Positions 1 through 6,883 of a stretch of 26,756 nt of DNA are shown piece by piece. The DNA comes from Bacteroidales bacterium (GTDB taxonomy: Bacteria > Bacteroidota > Bacteroidia > Bacteroidales > Bacteroidaceae). The position numbers and the translations under genes are program-made. The notes beneath the pieces are model-generated. The model made no database searches, was not told the DNA's origin, and saw only the letters and a list, made by a program, of their open reading frames with translations. The stretch spans positions 1-26,756 of the forward strand of contig SFPC01000016.1 in assembly GCA_004552195.1 (NCBI GenBank). The letters are read 5' to 3'. Position 1 is the first letter of the stretch, and each line of letters begins with the position of its first letter.

Positions 1-118
1 TTTCGGTCACATAGCCCGCTATGCTCCCTCAAAAAAAGAAACTAACTGCATCCCAATAGAGCACACATGATATAAACTAATTTTCAACACCTACTTAACA
101 ACCACAAACTTTCAATTT
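1..118. other. Leader region upstream of the PiT gene
   Basis: I see no gene here. A near-match to the Bacteroidota -7 box lies at 78-85 (TAATTTTC, where the last base of TAnnTTTG is changed), with no clear -33 TTTG at the right distance. It may hold a weak or regulated promoter for the phosphate genes, but this is only a suggestion. Confidence 0.3.
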
Positions 119-2398
119 ATGGAATGGATGTACTTGGGAATGGTGATATTCCTCTTTCTGCTGGCCACCTTCGACCTTTGGGTGGGGGTGAGCAATGATG
201 CCGTCAATTTCCTGAACTCGGCCATCGGCTCGCGTGCTGCCAAGTTCCGCACCTTGGTGTGCATCGCTTCGGTGGGCGTATTCTTGGGCTGCGTGCTGAG
301 CAACGGCATGATGGACATTGCGCGCCATGGCATTTTCAGTCCGCAATACTTCACGTTTCACGAAGTGATGCTGATTTACTTGGCGGTCATGGTGACGGAC
401 ATCGTATTGCTCGACGCTTTCAACACGTTCGGCATGCCTACCTCGACCACGGTGTCAATGGTGTTCGAGCTGCTGGGCGCGTCGTTCGCTTTCGTGATGA
501 TCAAGATGGCCTCCGACGGTCTGTCCCTCGGCATGGGCGACTACCTGAACACGTCGAAAGCCTTGGAGGTGATACTCGGCATCTTCCTGAGTGTACCTAT
601 TGCCTTCCTGTTCGGTGCGCTGGTACAGTACCTCACGCGCATCATCTTCTCTTTCCGCATCACGGAAAACCTGCGCTGGAAGGTGGGCTTGTTCGGCGGC
701 ATCGCCATCACAGCCATCCTCTACTTCATGCTCTTCAAGGGACTGAAGAACCTGACGTTCATGGGGGCTGACACGAAAAACTACATCCACGACCATATCA
801 CGCTGTTGCTGGGCTGCACCTTCGTGGTGTCGGCTGTGGTGATGCAACTGCTCCATGTGTTGAAGGTGAATGTGTTCCGCGTCATCGTGCTGTGTGGCAC
901 GTTTGCTCTGGCCACGGCCTTTGCGGGCAATGACTTGGTGAATTTTATCGGTGTGCCCTTGGCGGGCTTCTCGTCGTACCATGATTTCATGGCCAACGGT
1001 GCGGGAAGCAGCGCAGACGGTTTCCTGATGAGTTCGTTGCAGGAATCGGCCAAAACACCCTTCGTCTTCCTCCTGGCAGCCGGCGCCATCATGGTGTTCT
1101 CGCTGGCCACATCGAAGAAGGCACGCAAGGTGGTTGAAACGGAGGTGGGGCTGTCGCGCAAGAACGAAGGCGACGAGATGTTCGGCTCCTCGAAGGTGGC
1201 CCGAAGCCTGGTGCGCTGGGCTGGCTCGGTGGGGGCTTTTGTTCAGAACATTACGCCCGACCGCGTGAGCCGCTTTATCGACTCACGTTTCCAAATGCCC
1301 CAAGAGGCACAGGACGACACGGCGGCCTACGATATGCTGCGCGCCTCGGTGAACCTGGTGATGGCCTCGCTGCTCATTGCCCTGGGCACCAGTCTGAAGT
1401 TGCCGCTCTCCACGACGTTCGTCACCTTCATGGTGGCCATGGGTTCGTCGCTGGCCGACCGTGCCTGGAGCCGTGAGAGCGCGGTGTTCCGCATCACGGG
1501 TGTGCTGACGGTCATCGGCGGCTGGTTCATCACGGCCGGTGTGGCGTTTACGGCCTGTTTCTTCGTGGCCACGACGATGCACTTCGGCGGTTCCGTAGCC
1601 ATTGTGCTGATTGTGGCTGCCGGCATTTACAGCATCATCCATAGCCAGCGCCGCTTTGCCCGCAAACAGCGCGAGGAGGTACAGGAGGGCGATGTGCTCT
1701 TCGGACAGATGCTCCACACGCCTGACCGCTTGGCTATCGTGCCGATGCTGACGCGCCACATGAATATGAGTGTGGCGGAGATGCTGGACGGTTACGCCGA
1801 GAAGCTACGCCAATCCACCGACGGACTGATGACGGAACAGCTGCGCCCGCTGCGCAAGTCGCTGCGCGACCTGAACCGCCAGAAGCGCGACCTGAAGAAC
1901 CTGCGCCGCCGCGAAACCATCTGCCTGCGCCGTGCAGAACCGCCCGTAGCAGGCATCAAACTGAGCACGAGTTTCCACCGCACGCACAACGCCCTGCGAC
2001 AGCTGCTATACGGACTGATGCGCATAGCCGAACCGGCACGCGAACACGTGGACAACAACTTCAGCCCCATCGAACCGCTCTATGCTGAACGTTACTGCCG
2101 GCTGCGCAATATGCTGGAGGAACTGCTGCACGAAACGGCTGACAACCTGCGACGGGGCGACCGCTACGAACAAACCATGCAGGTGGCGCTGCGCTGCAAG
2201 GAGGTGCAACGCGGATGCCAGCAACTGGCCGAAGCCGTTGGGGTGGATATGCAAACGAAGAACATGAACCTCAACACAACCACGCTGATGCTCCACTTGG
2301 CTCAGGAAACAGAACTCTTAGCTGCCGAACTGCGCGAACTGCTCAAAGCCGGACAGGCTTTCAAATCACTGACTGAAAACTCCACCCACAACGCATGA
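119..2398 (+). CDS. Inorganic phosphate transporter, PiT family, with C-terminal cytosolic PhoU-like region
   Basis: This is a 759-residue inner-membrane permease that should import phosphate (or metal-phosphate) driven by an ion gradient. Both halves carry the PiT signature: GVSNDAVNF near residues 23-31 and AGNDLVNFIG around N271-D272. About a dozen hydrophobic segments run to roughly residue 510. The rest (about 520-759) is charged and helical, rich in Arg, Leu and Glu, and resembles the PhoU-like tails on Bacteroidota PiT proteins; it probably regulates transport. The length is well above the 400-500 residues of simple PiT proteins because of this tail and a linker around residues 330-400. 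Its stop overlaps the start of the downstream porin gene (ATGA), so the two are probably translationally coupled. Family assignment is firm; the exact substrate is inferred. Confidence 0.93.
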   Translation: MEWMYLGMVIFLFLLATFDLWVGVSNDAVNFLNSAIGSRAAKFRTLVCIASVGVFLGCVLSNGMMDIARHGIFSPQYFTFHEVMLIYLAVMVTDIVLLDAFNTFGMPTSTTVSMVFELLGASFAFVMIKMASDGLSLGMGDYLNTSKALEVILGIFLSVPIAFLFGALVQYLTRIIFSFRITENLRWKVGLFGGIAITAILYFMLFKGLKNLTFMGADTKNYIHDHITLLLGCTFVVSAVVMQLLHVLKVNVFRVIVLCGTFALATAFAGNDLVNFIGVPLAGFSSYHDFMANGAGSSADGFLMSSLQESAKTPFVFLLAAGAIMVFSLATSKKARKVVETEVGLSRKNEGDEMFGSSKVARSLVRWAGSVGAFVQNITPDRVSRFIDSRFQMPQEAQDDTAAYDMLRASVNLVMASLLIALGTSLKLPLSTTFVTFMVAMGSSLADRAWSRESAVFRITGVLTVIGGWFITAGVAFTACFFVATTMHFGGSVAIVLIVAAGIYSIIHSQRRFARKQREEVQEGDVLFGQMLHTPDRLAIVPMLTRHMNMSVAEMLDGYAEKLRQSTDGLMTEQLRPLRKSLRDLNRQKRDLKNLRRRETICLRRAEPPVAGIKLSTSFHRTHNALRQLLYGLMRIAEPAREHVDNNFSPIEPLYAERYCRLRNMLEELLHETADNLRRGDRYEQTMQVALRCKEVQRGCQQLAEAVGVDMQTKNMNLNTTTLMLHLAQETELLAAELRELLKAGQAFKSLTENSTHNA

Positions 2399-3429
2399 AC
2401 CTCATGATAAAGAAGATTGGCTTGAAGACCATGGCCGGCTGCCTGATGCTGGCTGCCATGCCGCTGGCAGCGACAGCGCAAAAGGTGGAATGGCCGGAGT
2501 GGATGCCCCATGTGAGCGGTACCATTCGAGGCAAATGGGAGTGGCAGACGGAGAAGAACGAAACGCGCTTTGAGGTGCGCACGGCCCGCGTGGCACTCGA
2601 CGGCAAGATTACTCCGCGCGTGGAATATAAGGCAGAGATTGACCTCTCCGACGAAGGGCAAATCAAGATGCTCGACGCTTACGCAGGACTCCTGCCGCTT
2701 GACCACTGGGCCTTGCGCATAGGCCAGATGCGCGTGCCCTTCAGTATCGATGCACACCGTTCGCCGCACAAGCAGTATTTCGCCAACCGTTCGTTCATTG
2801 CCAAACAGGTGGGCAATGTGCGCGATGTGGGTTTCTACGGCAGTTACAGCTTTGCGGAGTTTCCCCTCATTGTCGAGGCGGGAGCATTCAACGGGTCGGG
2901 ATTGACCAACCAGAAGGACTACTGGACGAAGAGCCTGAACTTCTCCGCTAAGGCGCAGTACAAATTGCCCATTGGTCTGACTTTGCAGGCTTCGGTGCAG
3001 AAGATTTCGCCCGCGGGCGGTGCCACATATCTCTACGATGGGGGTATGACGTTGCGCTGCGGCGGACTGACACTGGAGGGCGAATACCTGCGCAAGCACT
3101 ACACGAACACCACGTTCAAGGATGTCAACGCCTGGGATGCCTTCGTCTGCTACGATGTGCCGCTGCGGCGTACGTTCCGCAAGATGTCGTTCCTTTGCCG
3201 CTACGACTGCATGGGTGACCACTCGGATGGCTCGCTGACGGACGAAGGGGTGCTGAAACTGACCGATGCGGCGCGCCAACGTATCACGGGCGGCATCACG
3301 CTGAGTCTGGCGAAGGAGATGAACGCGGACATCCGCCTGAACTACGAAAAGTATTTCTATGATGATGCCACACTCGCCAAACCGTCGGAACGCGACAAGG
3401 CTGTTGTAGAACTCGTGGTGCATTTCTAA
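2395..3429 (+). CDS. Phosphate-selective porin O/P-type outer-membrane protein
   Basis: A 344-residue protein with an N-terminal signal peptide: a basic start (MNLMIKKIGLK), a hydrophobic core, and a likely cleavage near ATA-QKVEW. The body alternates polar and hydrophobic residues as in a beta barrel and ends in a C-terminal aromatic residue (VELVVHF), typical of outer-membrane barrels. The segments ARVALDGKITPRVEYKAEID and LRIGQMRVPFSID match the OprO/OprP porin family. The first ATG overlaps the stop of the PiT gene by four bases; an in-frame ATG at 2404 is an alternative start. Its pairing with a PiT permease supports a role in moving phosphate across the outer membrane, which is inferred from context and family. 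A long inverted repeat follows the stop. Confidence 0.85.
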   Translation: MNLMIKKIGLKTMAGCLMLAAMPLAATAQKVEWPEWMPHVSGTIRGKWEWQTEKNETRFEVRTARVALDGKITPRVEYKAEIDLSDEGQIKMLDAYAGLLPLDHWALRIGQMRVPFSIDAHRSPHKQYFANRSFIAKQVGNVRDVGFYGSYSFAEFPLIVEAGAFNGSGLTNQKDYWTKSLNFSAKAQYKLPIGLTLQASVQKISPAGGATYLYDGGMTLRCGGLTLEGEYLRKHYTNTTFKDVNAWDAFVCYDVPLRRTFRKMSFLCRYDCMGDHSDGSLTDEGVLKLTDAARQRITGGITLSLAKEMNADIRLNYEKYFYDDATLAKPSERDKAVVELVVHF

Positions 3430-3454
3430 CCATTTGCTAAGTATTACATTATCC

Positions 3455-3519
3455 TATACAAGGATGCCGTTTGAAAGTCGGTGTTTCAAAACTGACCCAT
3501 CAAGCGGCATCCTTGTATA
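3455..3519 (+). repeat. Perfect 15-bp inverted repeat with a nested hairpin (possible terminator or cruciform)
   Basis: Arms at 3455-3469 (TATACAAGGATGCCG) and 3505-3519 are perfect reverse complements. Inside the 35-base loop a second hairpin forms from TTTGAAA (3470-3476) and TTTCAAA (3484-3490), directly next to the outer stem. It sits between the porin stop and the purH promoter. There is no T run after it, so it is not a classical intrinsic terminator, but it could end transcription or protect the 3' end of the porin mRNA. Confidence 0.7.
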
Positions 3520-3544
3520 CTTATAAACAAAAACTAAACTTCTT

Positions 3545-3577
3545 TTTGCGCTACATATAAAATAAGGAGTAATTTTG
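3545..3577 (+). promoter_or_regulatory. Bacteroidota-type promoter for purH
   Basis: TTTG at 3545-3548, a 21-bp spacer, then TAATTTTG at 3570-3577, matching the TTTG/TAnnTTTG consensus described in Bacteroides. It lies about 45 bases before the purH ATG. Confidence 0.7.
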
Positions 3578-3621
3578 CAGCCGATTACATATATTCTTCA
3601 CGAAAATCAAAACAATTAGAT

Positions 3622-4227
3622 ATGTCCACTACGAAGAAAATCAAGACAGCTTTAGTTTCTGTGTTCCACAAAGACGGTTTGGATGCGCTTTTGGCCAAAT
3701 TGCATGAGAATGGTGTGCAATTTTTATCCACCGGCGGAACGCAACAGTTCATTGAGTCATTGGGTTATCCCTGTCAAAAGATGGAAGAAGTAACGACTTA
3801 TCCTTCCATCCTGGGTGGCCGCGTCAAGACATTACACCCGAAAGTGTTCGGTGGCATCCTGGGCCGTCGCGAACTGGCAGAAGACCGCGCCCAAATGGCC
3901 CAATACGAAATTCCCGAAATCGACCTGGTGATTGTCGACCTTTACCCCTTTGAACAGACGGTGGCAAGCGGCGCATCGCAAGCCGACATTATTGAGAAAA
4001 TTGATATAGGCGGCATTTCGCTCATCCGTGCTGGAGCCAAGAATTTCAACGATGTAGTGATCGTTCCTTCTAAGGCTGAGTACCAACTGCTGCTCGATAT
4101 AGTGGAAAAGAACGGCGCACAGACCACTCTCGAAGAACGTCGCCTGTTTGCCACACGTGCCTTCGGTGTAAGCAGCCACTACGACACGGCTATTCACAAC
4201 TGGTTCGCACAGAACGATTTCGTTTAG
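3622..4227 (+). CDS. purH: IMP cyclohydrolase domain of PurH (stand-alone or truncated)
   Basis: The 201 residues match the N-terminal half of bifunctional PurH. This MGS-like domain closes FAICAR to IMP in the last step of purine synthesis. Clear family stretches are TALVSVFHKDGLD, FLSTGGT, YPSILGGRVKTLHPKVFGGI, EIDLVIVDLYPFE, GGISLIRAGAKNFNDV and FGVSSHYDTAIHNWF. Usual PurH is about 507-530 residues; the AICAR transformylase domain is entirely missing, and the protein stops where the interdomain linker would begin. The last four residues (NDFV) and the stop lie in a dispersed 77-bp repeat (4211-4287) that runs almost to mreB. Either the organism uses a separate transformylase, or the repeat marks a deletion end. 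The domain itself looks intact and is preceded by a good promoter. Confidence 0.88.
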   Translation: MSTTKKIKTALVSVFHKDGLDALLAKLHENGVQFLSTGGTQQFIESLGYPCQKMEEVTTYPSILGGRVKTLHPKVFGGILGRRELAEDRAQMAQYEIPEIDLVIVDLYPFEQTVASGASQADIIEKIDIGGISLIRAGAKNFNDVVIVPSKAEYQLLLDIVEKNGAQTTLEERRLFATRAFGVSSHYDTAIHNWFAQNDFV

Positions 4228-4287
4228 CCAAATGAGCAAAGCCAAACTTGTTTGAGCTTTGCCATGGCGAGAAATTGAACTTTTAAG
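4211..4287 (-). repeat. Dispersed palindromic repeat, copy A (family also at 18911-18986)
   Basis: Read on the minus strand, this 77-bp segment aligns with 18911-18986 on the plus strand at about 70 of 77 positions, with a single one-base gap. It overlaps the last codons of purH and ends 22 bp before mreB. It contains a stem: 4236-4247 pairs with 4250-4262 (GCAAAGCCAAAC with GTTTG-A-GCTTTGC, one bulged A). A partial third copy lies at 20652-20668. Confidence 0.85.
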
Positions 4288-4309
4288 AACTAATAACAAC
4301 TACCTGACT

Positions 4310-5341
4310 ATGGGCTTTTTCTCCAAATTGTTTTCTTTTACCCAAGAGCTGGCCATAGACTTGGGTACGGCAAACACCATTATTATTGCCGATGACGAGA
4401 TAGCTGTCAACGAACCGTCAGTGGTGGCACTCGACACGCACACCGAAAAGATGATTGCCGTGGGCGACAATGCCAAGCTGATGTATGAAAAAACGAACAA
4501 CAAAATCCGCGTTATCCGCCCGCTCCGCGACGGTGTGATTGCCGACTTTAACGCTTGCGAACAGATGATGCGCGGCCTGATTAAGAAGGTTCACTCGGGT
4601 CGCCGACTGTTCTCGCCCTCATTGCGCATGGTCATCGGTGTGCCAAGTGGTTCAACCGAAGTGGAGCTACGTGCTGTGCGCGACTCAGCCGAGCATGCCG
4701 GTGGACGCGATGTCTTCTTGCTTTACGAACCCATGGCAGCTGCCATCGGTATCGGCATAGATGTAAATGCTCCCGAGGGCAACATGATTGTCGACATAGG
4801 CGGTGGTACAACGGAAATTGCAGTTATTTCGCTGGGCGGCATCGTGTCGAACAACTCCATCAAGATGGCCGGCGATGACTTCACGAGCGACATCCGCGAA
4901 TACATGAGCCGTCAGCACAATGTGCTGGTGAGCGAACGCATGGCGGAACGTATCAAAATCAATGTGGGTGCCGCGCTGACTGACTTGGCCAACCCGCCCG
5001 AAGACTACGTGGTACACGGTCCTAACCGTATCACTACCATGCCGATGGAGGTGCCTGTATGCTATCAGGAAATAGCCCACTGCTTGGAAACGTCGATTGC
5101 GAAAATTGAGCAAGCCGTGGTAAACGCATTGGCCAACACGCCGCCTGAGTTGTACGCCGACATTGTGAAGAACGGTATCTATCTCACCGGTGGTGGCGCC
5201 TTGCTTCGTGGCTTGGACAAACGATTGAGCGACAAAATCAATATTCCTTTCCACGTAGCCGACGACCCGCTGCTGTGCGTAGCCAAAGGTACCGGCGTGG
5301 CACTGAAAAATGTGGAGAAATTTACCTTCCTGATGCGCTAA
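4310..5341 (+). CDS. mreB: Rod shape-determining protein MreB
   Basis: A 343-residue bacterial actin that polymerises under the inner membrane and guides cell-wall elongation. Motifs: an N-terminal amphipathic MGFFSKLF, the first phosphate loop LAIDLGTANT, GVPSGSTEVELRAV, the second phosphate loop IVDIGGGTTEIAVISLGGIV, and GIYLTGGGALLRGLDKRL near the C-terminus. I take the ATG at 4310 as the start because it matches the family N-terminus; a longer frame from TTG at 4259 would add 17 residues encoded mostly by the dispersed repeat and is unlikely. It is the first gene of the mreBCD-mrdA-rodA cluster, whose proteins work as one elongation machine. Confidence 0.97.
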   Translation: MGFFSKLFSFTQELAIDLGTANTIIIADDEIAVNEPSVVALDTHTEKMIAVGDNAKLMYEKTNNKIRVIRPLRDGVIADFNACEQMMRGLIKKVHSGRRLFSPSLRMVIGVPSGSTEVELRAVRDSAEHAGGRDVFLLYEPMAAAIGIGIDVNAPEGNMIVDIGGGTTEIAVISLGGIVSNNSIKMAGDDFTSDIREYMSRQHNVLVSERMAERIKINVGAALTDLANPPEDYVVHGPNRITTMPMEVPVCYQEIAHCLETSIAKIEQAVVNALANTPPELYADIVKNGIYLTGGGALLRGLDKRLSDKINIPFHVADDPLLCVAKGTGVALKNVEKFTFLMR

Positions 5342-5358
5342 TCCAAAGCTCAAGTCCT

Positions 5359-5463
5359 GGGTTATCAGGTTTTAGGTTATCCGGTTATAGATGCCTTCCG
5401 GGCGGAAATGTATTCCGCATGAAGCGCTTCTTCATAACCTTATAACCTAAAACCTTGTAACCC
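5359..5463. repeat. Long imperfect inverted repeat of the 'GGTTAT/ATAACC' family between mreB and mreC
   Basis: Left arm 5359-5388 and right arm 5434-5463 pair at 26 of 30 positions. A smaller perfect stem, GCGGAA (5402-5407) with TTCCGC (5413-5418), sits in the loop. Related arms built from GGTTATAAGGTTATAA-like words occur at 20513-20640 and 23917-24030. In the mRNA this would form a strong hairpin between mreB and mreC. Confidence 0.75.
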
Positions 5464-5481
5464 ATATATTATTAGTGTCCG

Positions 5482-6351
5482 ATGAACAATCTGCTCGACT
5501 TTATCCGTAAATACTGTTACGTCCTGCTTTTTTTGCTGTTTGAAACGTTCAGCTTCGTTTTGCTGTTTCGTTTTAACAGCTATCAGGGAAGCGTGTGGTT
5601 CAGTGCGGCCAACAGCGGGGTTGCTGCGGCAGGCGGTCTGTACGATGACGTCAGGGCATATTTGCATTTGAAGGACGTGAACAGGGAGCTGACCGACCAG
5701 AACCTGGCCTTGCAACGCGAAACGGAATTGCTGCGCCAAGCACTGAAAGATGCCACAAAGGACTCCACCGTTACGGAGAAACTCATGCACGACCGGCTGA
5801 AAGGATTTGAACTCATCCCGGCAACAGTGGTGTCAAACAGTGCAGAAAGAGCAGACAATTACTTAGTCATCGACAAAGGAACGCAACACGGCGTGCGACC
5901 GGAAATGGGCGTGGTGAGTGGCGGTGGTGTGGTGGGCATTGTTTACCTCGCCGGGCCAAACTACTCCTTGATTATTCCCGTAACCAACCGAAAGTCGAGC
6001 ATCAGTTGTCGTGTCCGTGGGCAGAACTATTTCGGGTATCTGCAATGGGACGGACAGAGCATGCTCAGTGCCTACGTGGACGACGTGCCGCGCTATGCCA
6101 AAGTGCGCGTGAACCAAGCTGTCGAAACCAGTGGTTACTCGGCCGTCTTCCCGCCGGGCATTTTCGTGGGACGTATCCGACAAATCCGCAACTCTGCCGA
6201 TGGTCAGTCCTATCGCTTAGACATAACCTTGGGCACCAACTTTGCCAACCTGCGCGATGTATCAGTAGTGGCCACTCCCTACAAGGCGGAAATCGACACG
6301 TTGCAAGCCCATGCACGTCAAAGCTTCGACCAACTTCAAATGACCAATTAG
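5482..6351 (+). CDS. mreC: Rod shape-determining protein MreC
   Basis: A 289-residue periplasmic scaffold of the elongasome with a single N-terminal membrane segment (about residues 12-30), then a coiled coil (about 60-100, VNRELTDQNLALQRETELLRQALK), then the beta-rich MreC domain. Family features include LIPATVVSNSAERADNYLVI, DKGTQHGVRPEMGVV and VGIV. The ATG at 5482 follows an intergenic hairpin repeat. It links cytosolic MreB to PBP2 and RodA, which are encoded downstream. Confidence 0.95.
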   Translation: MNNLLDFIRKYCYVLLFLLFETFSFVLLFRFNSYQGSVWFSAANSGVAAAGGLYDDVRAYLHLKDVNRELTDQNLALQRETELLRQALKDATKDSTVTEKLMHDRLKGFELIPATVVSNSAERADNYLVIDKGTQHGVRPEMGVVSGGGVVGIVYLAGPNYSLIIPVTNRKSSISCRVRGQNYFGYLQWDGQSMLSAYVDDVPRYAKVRVNQAVETSGYSAVFPPGIFVGRIRQIRNSADGQSYRLDITLGTNFANLRDVSVVATPYKAEIDTLQAHARQSFDQLQMTN

Positions 6352-6376
6352 TGTCCTCTATTCTTCCGGTAGCTCT

Positions 6377-6883
6377 ATGTTTGAAACTTTTTTATCGCGG
6401 TTGGGCTGGTTCGTTTTTCTGCTCATGTTGCAAGTGTTTGTATTCAACCACATCCACCTCTTTGGCTACGCCACCCCACTTCCTTACATTTATTTCCTTC
6501 TCATCCTGCCCGGCAACACTTCGCGCTGGGTCTACGTGTTGACAGGCTTTGCTTTGGGATTGCTGACCGATCTCTTTACCAACACCCCGGGAATGGCGGC
6601 AGCAGCTACCTGTCTGTCGGGATTGTGCATCCCTTTGTTTCTCAGAATTTTCTCTCCTACCGAAGTGGATGATGAAGTGTTTGAGCCTTCTCATCGTTCG
6701 ATGGAGTGGGGCCCCTTTTTGCGTTATACCATCACAGCAGTGTTGCTGCAATGCACGGCATTTTTTACCATTGAAGCCTTCTCTTTTTCCGGCTGGCAAA
6801 TGCTCCTGACCAACATTGGGGGTAGCTCATTGCTCACCACCCTGTTGGTAATTGCCATGGAACTTATTCGCATCAAGAAATGA
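6377..6883 (+). CDS. mreD: Rod shape-determining protein MreD
   Basis: A 168-residue polytopic inner-membrane protein with about five hydrophobic segments. It shows the Bacteroidota MreD pattern YATPLPYIYFLLILP followed by GFALGLLTDLFTNTPGMAAAA. It begins 25 bases after mreC and its TGA overlaps the ATG of mrdA by four bases. Sequence conservation in MreD is low, so position and topology carry much of the call. Confidence 0.93.
   Translation: MFETFLSRLGWFVFLLMLQVFVFNHIHLFGYATPLPYIYFLLILPGNTSRWVYVLTGFALGLLTDLFTNTPGMAAAATCLSGLCIPLFLRIFSPTEVDDEVFEPSHRSMEWGPFLRYTITAVLLQCTAFFTIEAFSFSGWQMLLTNIGGSSLLTTLLVIAMELIRIKK

Noticed and set aside
3832..4299. 155-codon minus-strand frame over purH whose first residues resemble part of the MBOAT protein
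   Set aside because: The similarity is the dispersed repeat translated in the same phase; the rest is antisense purH.
4259..4309. Extended MreB N-terminus from TTG
   Set aside because: The extra 17 residues come largely from repeat DNA, and the ATG at 4310 gives the family N-terminus.
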